A stretch of 46,681 bases of DNA, from the NCBI GenBank assembly GCA_902604975.1, contig CACLAY010000006.1, positions 1-46,681 of the forward strand. Direction: 5' to 3'. Numbering within the stretch: the first letter of the stretch is position 1; each line of letters opens with the position of its first letter. The notes below the pieces were generated by a model, which saw only the letters and a program-made list of their open reading frames with translations, was not told where the DNA came from and did no database searches. Source of the stretch: an uncultured Pelagibacteraceae bacterium. GTDB lineage: Bacteria > Pseudomonadota > Alphaproteobacteria > Pelagibacterales > Pelagibacteraceae. A program made the position numbers and the translations under genes. Below are positions 41,310 through 46,681 of the stretch, piece after piece.

Positions 41310-42326
41310 ATGAATAAAATAAAAATATTATCAAAAAGTTTAGTTAGCTTTTTCTTAGTTATTTCATTTGTAATTTCTTCAACTGCAGCTTTTGCTGAGA
41401 TTGTTGGACGTCTATCTGTTCATTGGAGTCCAAAACATCATAGTGCTAAGCATGCTCAAATTTTTGCAGATGAAGTGAATAAAAGAGCAAATGGAAAACT
41501 TAAAATTGAGGTATATCCATCTAAACAACTTTTTGGAATTAGAGAAGTAATGGGTGCAGTAACTTCAGGAGCTGTTGAATTAGGAGGAATTGTTGGTGTT
41601 GTAAGTTTTCCACCAATTAATAAGAACTTTAATGTTGCCTCTTTTCCAGGACTATTTAATTCTTGGGAACAACAAAGAGGTTTTTTTCAAGATTCTTCAA
41701 AAGGAAAGGAAATTTGGGGTGAATTAACAAAAAAAACAAATTCAACTTTAGTCATGTACAACCCTGTTGGACCTGTAATGTCAATATCAAGTGCTAGAGA
41801 GTTAACTGGTATTGATGCAATGAAAGGTTTAAAAGCGAGAAGATTACTTAAAAGTGAAGAACCTATGTGGGATGCTCTTGGGGCAAACCGTGTATCTTTA
41901 AAAACAGGTGAAGTTTACAATGCTTTACAGTCTGGAATGATTGATACTATAAATAGTCCTCCAGGAAGTATAAAAGCATATAGCTGGTGGGAATTTTTAA
42001 AATACGCTCAAAAGCCGTATCAGTATTATGCTGATGCATACATCATGGCTAACTCTACTTGGTTTAATAGTTTACCTGCAGACTTACAAAAAATAATTAT
42101 GGATGTTGGTAAAGAGGTTGGAACACTTTCAACAGACAGGATTATGGATCATGGTGAAACTGTTCTTAAAGAATTCCAAGACAGAGGTGGTGTTGTAACT
42201 ACTCTTTCAGGAGCTGAAAAAGCTAAATTTGATAAGCTAATGAAAGATAAAGTTATGCCTGCTATGGCAAAAATGATTGATGCTGATGCTTTGAAAGCAG
42301 CACAAGATTACGCAAATAATAATTAG
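41310..42326 (+). CDS. dctP: TRAP transporter substrate-binding protein (DctP family), second system
   Basis: A 338-residue periplasmic protein; signal peptide to about residue 29 (TAAFAEIVG). DctP elements include VYPSKQLFGIREVMGAVTSGAVELGG and MKGLKARRLLKSEEP, whose Arg pair lies where the family binds a carboxylate. LKTGEVYNALQSGMIDTINSPP matches the later cleft segment. A GAGAGGG ribosome site lies ahead. It starts a dctP-dctQ-dctM operon with all parts in order, unlike the split system at 27-31 kb. Ligand unknown. Confidence 0.93.
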   Translation: MNKIKILSKSLVSFFLVISFVISSTAAFAEIVGRLSVHWSPKHHSAKHAQIFADEVNKRANGKLKIEVYPSKQLFGIREVMGAVTSGAVELGGIVGVVSFPPINKNFNVASFPGLFNSWEQQRGFFQDSSKGKEIWGELTKKTNSTLVMYNPVGPVMSISSARELTGIDAMKGLKARRLLKSEEPMWDALGANRVSLKTGEVYNALQSGMIDTINSPPGSIKAYSWWEFLKYAQKPYQYYADAYIMANSTWFNSLPADLQKIIMDVGKEVGTLSTDRIMDHGETVLKEFQDRGGVVTTLSGAEKAKFDKLMKDKVMPAMAKMIDADALKAAQDYANNN

Positions 42327-42352
42327 AAGAAGTTTTTGCTTAATCAAAAAAA

Positions 42353-42844
42353 ATGAAAGCGTTGCGAGCAGTTAATAATTATCTAGCCTCGGCTTCATTA
42401 GCTCTCGCAATGTTAATCATTTTTATAATGGTTGCTGCTTTATTTTTAAGTGCAGCAACACGTTTCATAACTGGGACTGGATTTGCTTGGTTTATAGAAT
42501 TACCACCTGTTTTAGTTAGTTGGTTAGTATTTCCATTATTAGGACCTCTTTTAAAAAAAGGACAACATATAAAAGTTGATTTTTTAACTCCTATATTGTC
42601 GAAAAAGAATAAAGAAATTTTATTTTTAATTGTAAATATAGTTGCACTTATATCCGCCTGTATATTCTTTAAAGCTGGTCTTGATGCAACAATAATGTAT
42701 TTCAATTTAGGTCAAGTCATGGAAATTGAAATTAGCATTCCTATATGGTGGATGTTTTTAGCATTTCCTGTTGGTTTTTTAATATTAGCTCTAACATCAT
42801 TAGAATTATTATTCGATAACATTATAAATTTGATAAGAAATTAA
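42353..42844 (+). CDS. dctQ: TRAP transporter small permease (DctQ family), second system
   Basis: A 163-residue, four-helix inner-membrane protein. Helix 1 is followed by ATRFITGTGFAWFIELPPVLVSW, which is the DctQ core with its conserved Glu. KKGQHIKVDFL follows helix 2, the usual 'GxHxxVD' signature. It starts 26 nt after dctP and abuts dctM directly. Confidence 0.92.
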   Translation: MKALRAVNNYLASASLALAMLIIFIMVAALFLSAATRFITGTGFAWFIELPPVLVSWLVFPLLGPLLKKGQHIKVDFLTPILSKKNKEILFLIVNIVALISACIFFKAGLDATIMYFNLGQVMEIEISIPIWWMFLAFPVGFLILALTSLELLFDNIINLIRN

Positions 42845-44110
42845 ATGTTTGTATTAGCGTCTATATTATCTTTATTAGCATTAATAATTTCAGTTCCAAT
42901 TTTTTTAGTTTTTGGTCTAGGTAGCTCTATAGCTGCTATTGGGGGACTAAATCTTCCATGGTCTGTTTTAATTCAAGTGTCTTTTGGAGCTCTAACAAAA
43001 CATGTCCTTATAGCAGTACCATTGTTTATATTCAGTGGAATGGCAATGCTTAAAGGTGGAGCAGCACTTAGACTTGTAAGATTTGCAACAACTTTAGTTG
43101 GACATTGGCCTGGAGGTTTAGGTGTTGCAATGGTTATTGCGATGGGATTCTTTGCAGCATTCTGTGGATCTATATTAGCCGCTATTACTGCGGTAGGAAC
43201 AATCATGATGCCCAAAATGATTGAACAGGGTTACCCTACCCCCTTTGTTGTTGTGCTTGCGGCATCTGCTGCTTTACTTGAAGCTTTAATACCTCCATCA
43301 AATGCTGCAATTTTATTTAGTGCTCTTACTTATGTTCCAGTTTCCAAAACATTTGCTGCCGGTGTAATACCAGGAGTCATACTTTTAATTTTAATGGTTC
43401 TTCTAGTTTTGTTTAAATGTAGACATATAAGAGCTGACAAAAAAGCTACATTTAAAGAAAGATTAAGTTCTTTTATTGCAGCTCTTCCAGCTTTGATAAC
43501 GCCAGTTATAATTTTGGGTGGAATATATGCAGGTTTTTTAACTCCATCTGAGTCTGCAGCGATTGCAGGGGTTTATGCTGTAGCTATAGGTTTTCTAATT
43601 TATAGAGAATTAACATTTTCATCTTTACTGAGTTGCTTAAAAGATACTGCAATAATTACTGCTGTTATATTTTCAATTATTGCAACCGCAACTTTTTTAA
43701 GTGTTGTGCTTACTTATACTCAAGCCCCTCAAAAGATTATAACTTATTTTACAGATATGGGAGTGAGTGTAAATTTATTCTGGATAATGTTAGGAACAAT
43801 ATGTTTAATTTTAGGAACGTTTATAGAAATAGTTCCAGTATTTTACTTAACCGTTCCAATATTTGCAGCTCTAACATTATCTTTTGATCAGAGTTTACTT
43901 CATTTATATGTGGTGTTTGTTGCTTTTGCTGGAATAGGAATGATTACCCCACCTGTTTGCGTGGGCATATATACTGCTGCTGGCGTAATAAAAGAAAACC
44001 CAGCTAATGCGTTTAAAGAAGTTCCTTTATTTACAATAGTAGGTATTATTTATGGAATATTAATGATTTTATTTCCAATTTTTTCAACTTGGTTACCAAG
44101 TCTCCTTTGA
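42845..44110 (+). CDS. dctM: TRAP transporter large permease (DctM family), second system
   Basis: A 421-residue, ~12-helix permease. AFCGSILAAITAVGTIMMPKMIEQGY and EALIPPSNAAILFSALTYVP in the first half, and GIGMITPPVCVGIYTAAGV in the second, are DctM signatures. It starts on the base after the dctQ stop and ends on the base before the stop of a convergent small gene. It should import an organic acid by Na+ symport. Confidence 0.94.
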   Translation: MFVLASILSLLALIISVPIFLVFGLGSSIAAIGGLNLPWSVLIQVSFGALTKHVLIAVPLFIFSGMAMLKGGAALRLVRFATTLVGHWPGGLGVAMVIAMGFFAAFCGSILAAITAVGTIMMPKMIEQGYPTPFVVVLAASAALLEALIPPSNAAILFSALTYVPVSKTFAAGVIPGVILLILMVLLVLFKCRHIRADKKATFKERLSSFIAALPALITPVIILGGIYAGFLTPSESAAIAGVYAVAIGFLIYRELTFSSLLSCLKDTAIITAVIFSIIATATFLSVVLTYTQAPQKIITYFTDMGVSVNLFWIMLGTICLILGTFIEIVPVFYLTVPIFAALTLSFDQSLLHLYVVFVAFAGIGMITPPVCVGIYTAAGVIKENPANAFKEVPLFTIVGIIYGILMILFPIFSTWLPSLL

Positions 44111-44311
44111 TTATTCTAATTGCTCTCTAATCTCTTTCTCACAAATAATTCTAGCTTCTTGTGGCGCGATTTTTTTAAGTATTTTACCTTTGGCTATAAC
44201 ACAAGCTGATATAGATTTTTGAAGACTAAATTCCTCATATTTTCCCACACTAAAATAAAGAAATATTATTGCTGCTCCTAAAAATAACAACAATTTATAA
44301 TTATTATACAT
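44111..44311 (-). CDS. Small single-helix membrane protein, unknown
   Basis: A 66-residue protein with one hydrophobic helix at about residues 7-22, then a mostly polar part with two Cys (in SACVIAKGK and ARIICEKEIRE). No family is recognised. Its first base is the last base of the desaturase stop, so it is coupled to the desaturase. Both Cys would face the periplasm if the N-terminus is inside, allowing a disulfide. Confidence 0.6.
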   Translation of the reverse strand: MYNNYKLLLFLGAAIIFLYFSVGKYEEFSLQKSISACVIAKGKILKKIAPQEARIICEKEIREQLE

Positions 44312-45312
44312 TAAGAAGCTTGTTGCTCTGGTAAAGAAATATCTAGATGATAATTTGGTTCATCTCTTTGTTTTTTAAGAGCTGGAATAATCTCTTTATA
44401 AGTATCATATAATCCATTTTTAATTTCGGGTAATTGATCTTTTAAATGATAGTGTAATTTTTCTAGATTATAGGCTGGAACAGTTGGAAACATATGATGA
44501 ACGCAGTGATATTCCATCTTCCAGTATAAAAAACTTAGTATTGGATTTAATTTCATATCCCTCGCTGATAATCTATGATCTTTTACATCTCTTGCTAAAC
44601 CAGCATGTTGGGTAAAGGCAACGAACTTATGTAATCCTTTTCCGTAATAATGGGGCAACAAAAGATACAATACCGGCAGCCACGAAGATATCAATAAAGA
44701 CCAGATAATTATAGATAGCCAAATACAAACATAAATTCTTGAAATCAAAATAGCTCTTGGTCTTGCATTTTCAGGAATACTATCAGTCATTACTTTAGTT
44801 TTGATATTAAAAGCATGTTTTATTATTTCGAAAGCAATGCTTTTTTTGAAAAAAAATAATTCACCAAAAGGAATTAAATTCATTATTAATTTTTTTGGAG
44901 TATCTTTTAAATTATTGTCATATTCAATTTCATGATCATAAGGATTTTTTGTTGAATAAGTGTTTCCGTGATGAACAAAATGAGTGTATCTCCATCTTGT
45001 AGGTTCAAAATAAGCCATGAAACAGGATATATAGTAAAATATTTCATTCAGAAGTTTAGTCTTGAATGCTGTTTTGTGACCCGTCTCATGCCAAATTGGA
45101 TTACAAAAACAAAAGATATTTCCATAAATATAAAACCATAATACTGACCACCAGGAACCCCAAGTAAAATATGCTAAATATCCTACAATGCTTAATATGC
45201 CAAAATAAATACTTACATGCATTAATCCTTCAAAATCTGATTTTTTTGTAAGTTGTTTTAAAATTTCGTTGTCAATTTTTGGTCTGAACCACTTTTCTAA
45301 TTTAATATCCAT
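44311..45312 (-). CDS. Membrane fatty acid desaturase family protein
   Basis: A 333-residue di-iron membrane enzyme. The three histidine boxes are HETGH (75-79), HFVHH (111-115) and EYHCVHH (268-273 region), with a QHAG at 235-238. Hydrophobic helices lie at about 33-70 and 185-222. The family introduces double bonds (or hydroxyls) into acyl lipids or related substrates at the membrane. The upstream carbamoyltransferase is on the same strand 48 bp away. Regiochemistry and substrate (fatty acid, carotenoid or other) cannot be told. Confidence 0.88.
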   Translation of the reverse strand: MDIKLEKWFRPKIDNEILKQLTKKSDFEGLMHVSIYFGILSIVGYLAYFTWGSWWSVLWFYIYGNIFCFCNPIWHETGHKTAFKTKLLNEIFYYISCFMAYFEPTRWRYTHFVHHGNTYSTKNPYDHEIEYDNNLKDTPKKLIMNLIPFGELFFFKKSIAFEIIKHAFNIKTKVMTDSIPENARPRAILISRIYVCIWLSIIIWSLLISSWLPVLYLLLPHYYGKGLHKFVAFTQHAGLARDVKDHRLSARDMKLNPILSFLYWKMEYHCVHHMFPTVPAYNLEKLHYHLKDQLPEIKNGLYDTYKEIIPALKKQRDEPNYHLDISLPEQQAS

Positions 45313-45360
45313 AATTGTATTCGATATTATATATATATTTTTAAATAAAATAAAATTATA

Positions 45361-46681
45361 TTAGTCTAACTCAAATTCTCTACTGTAGTTTTTTTGCAAA
45401 GACTTATTTTGATCTTTCTTATCTAAATAACAATTTCCAATTACTAATTTATCAAGTTCTGTTCCCATAAAGCAATTAAATGCATCTTCTGGCGTGTTTA
45501 CTATTGGCTCACCTCTTACATTAAACGATGTATTAACTAATAATGGACAACCAGTTATTTCTTTAAATTTTTTTATTAATTTATAATATTTCGGATTAGT
45601 ATCTTCATGAACTGTCTGAATTCTAGCAGAATAATCGACATGAGTAATTGCAGGAACTTCAGACCTTTTTATATTAAGTTTTTCGATGCCAAAAAGTTTT
45701 TCATCGTCATTTGTCATGGGTATACACTTTTCTTTTTTCACACCCGATACCATTAGCATATACGGGGAATTTGAAGTAATATTGAACCAATTGCTCAACT
45801 CTTCTTCTAAAATAGATGGAGCGAAAGGCCTAAAACTTTCCCTGTATTTTACTTTTAAATTTAAATTTTTTTGCATATCGGATGATCTTGGGTCACCAAG
45901 AATTGATCTTGCACCGAGAGCTCTAGGTCCAAACTCCATTCTACCCTGAAACCATCCTATAGCATCTCCTTTAGACAAAGCATAAGATGTTTCATTAATT
46001 ATTTCATCTTCATTAAGAGTTTTAAATTTCGCACCTATTAAACTCAATTCTTTTTCAATTTCTTTTTGAGTGTATTCTGGCCCTAAATATGAACCCGACA
46101 TGTCATCATTTACATTTACACTTCTTGGATTTTTTTGCTCTATATGCCATAGTGCTAAAGCAGCTCCTAAAGCACCTCCAGCGTCTCCAGCAGCTGGTTG
46201 AACCCAAACATTTTCAAAAATTTCTTCCTTCAAAATTTTTCCATTCGCTACACAATTTAATGCGACACCACCGGCCAAACACAAATTTTTTAAACCATAC
46301 TCTTTCTGAATTGATCTAGCTAATTTAAGCATAACATCTTCGGTAACTTTTTGTATTGAGGCTGCAATATCCATATGAAATTGGGTCAATTTTTCTGATT
46401 TAGGATTTCTGGGTTTTTGACCAAATAAATTGTTAAATTTTGTGTTAGTCATTGTTAAACCTGTAGCATAATTAAAATAACTTTGATCAAGTCTAAAAGA
46501 TCCATCGTCTTTAATATCAATAATTTTTAATATTTGATCAATGTAATTTGGTTTTCCATAAGGAGCTAGCCCCATTAATTTATATTCACCACTATTTACT
46601 TTAAAGCCAGTATAATAAGTAAAAGCTGAATACAGCAAACCAAGAGAATGTGGAAAATGAATCTCTTTTTTTATTTCCAGA
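45361..46681 (-). CDS. Carbamoyltransferase (NodU/CmcH family), 5' end missing
   Basis: The frame stays open to the window edge (FPHSLGLLYSAFTYYTGF runs in from outside), so about 440 C-terminal residues are seen. The ASKHA-like domain has EYKLMGLAPYGKP and NLCLAGGVALNC. The C-terminal YrdC-like carbamoylation region has GWFQGRMEFGPRALGARSIL, a hallmark, then VNTSFNVRGEPIV. It transfers carbamoyl from carbamoyl-phosphate to a sugar or antibiotic hydroxyl in the cytosol. No acceptor-making genes are in view, though several glycosyltransferases are within the window. Confidence 0.9.
   Translation of the reverse strand, partial: LEIKKEIHFPHSLGLLYSAFTYYTGFKVNSGEYKLMGLAPYGKPNYIDQILKIIDIKDDGSFRLDQSYFNYATGLTMTNTKFNNLFGQKPRNPKSEKLTQFHMDIAASIQKVTEDVMLKLARSIQKEYGLKNLCLAGGVALNCVANGKILKEEIFENVWVQPAAGDAGGALGAALALWHIEQKNPRSVNVNDDMSGSYLGPEYTQKEIEKELSLIGAKFKTLNEDEIINETSYALSKGDAIGWFQGRMEFGPRALGARSILGDPRSSDMQKNLNLKVKYRESFRPFAPSILEEELSNWFNITSNSPYMLMVSGVKKEKCIPMTNDDEKLFGIEKLNIKRSEVPAITHVDYSARIQTVHEDTNPKYYKLIKKFKEITGCPLLVNTSFNVRGEPIVNTPEDAFNCFMGTELDKLVIGNCYLDKKDQNKSLQKNYSREFELD

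Noticed and set aside
43633..43887. An 84-residue frame inside the second dctM
   Set aside because: It is a shifted reading of a conserved DctM region, with an odd Tyr/Cys/Asn-rich composition and no start context.
1..46681. CRISPR arrays, IS elements, rRNA genes and riboswitches
   Set aside because: No regularly spaced repeats, transposase-like frames, rRNA stretches or recognisable riboswitch cores were seen; no intergenic gap exceeds about 215 bp, and the largest (39652-39862) holds the tRNA.

Overview
The window is very AT-rich, almost gap-free, and full of solute-binding-protein transporters. Its gene content and style point to a SAR11 / Candidatus Pelagibacter-type marine alphaproteobacterium. 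This is inferred from composition, streamlining (many 1-4 nt overlaps, divergent starts as little as 11 bp apart, no intergenic gap over about 215 bp) and gene content such as the SpeD-SpeE fusion and TRAP/TTT transporters. I see no phage, IS element, CRISPR array or integron. Two genes are cut by the window edges: a CoA-transferase at the left and a NodU-type carbamoyltransferase at the right.

Layout. 1-4.2 kb: CoA-transferase end, rpoZ with a long acidic tail, MFS carrier, beta-hydroxyacid dehydrogenase, PNPOx-like flavoprotein, small membrane protein. 4.2-8.1 kb: one leftward directon with a gamma-carbonic anhydrase followed by four secreted proteins, three of which carry HExxH motifs; two of these are paralogues. 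8.1-10.2 kb: thioredoxin-fold protein, glycosyltransferase, membrane protein. 10.2-14.6 kb: a tctC-tctB-tctA-(Tat-exported flavin amine oxidase) operon with a recognisable promoter. 14.6-19.1 kb: AbrB-like and TauE-like membrane proteins, a GT9 glycosyltransferase, a DUF6165-like protein and a MATE carrier. 19.1-23.9 kb: a FucA-type aldolase, a SpeD-SpeE fusion, a polar amino-acid ABC transporter without its ATPase, and a nitrilase-family amidase. 23.9-31 kb: BKACE (DUF849), an MhpA-like FAD hydroxylase, an extradiol ring-cleavage dioxygenase, an FAH-family hydrolase and a TRAP transporter. 31-35.3 kb: small membrane protein, sulfatase, GT2 and a large membrane protein. 35.3-39.7 kb: mtnP-PhyH-mtnA diverging from apt, then a glycosyltransferase. 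39.7-46.7 kb: tRNA-Met, GST, small membrane/secreted proteins, a second TRAP system, fatty acid desaturase and NodU-type carbamoyltransferase.

How the genes fit together. The clearest metabolic story is polyamine synthesis and methylthioadenosine (MTA) salvage. SpeDE makes a triamine plus MTA. MtnP splits MTA into adenine, which Apt recycles, and methylthioribose-1-phosphate. MtnA isomerises the latter. The aldolase encoded 1 nt upstream of speDE is a good candidate to cleave the product to DHAP and methylthioacetaldehyde (a DHAP shunt). A PhyH-type Fe(II)/2-oxoglutarate oxygenase is translationally coupled between mtnP and mtnA and has no role in the known pathway; it is the best candidate here for an undescribed function. 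A second story is an uptake-plus-meta-cleavage cluster for an unidentified aromatic compound. A third is a TTT transporter coupled to an exported amine oxidase.
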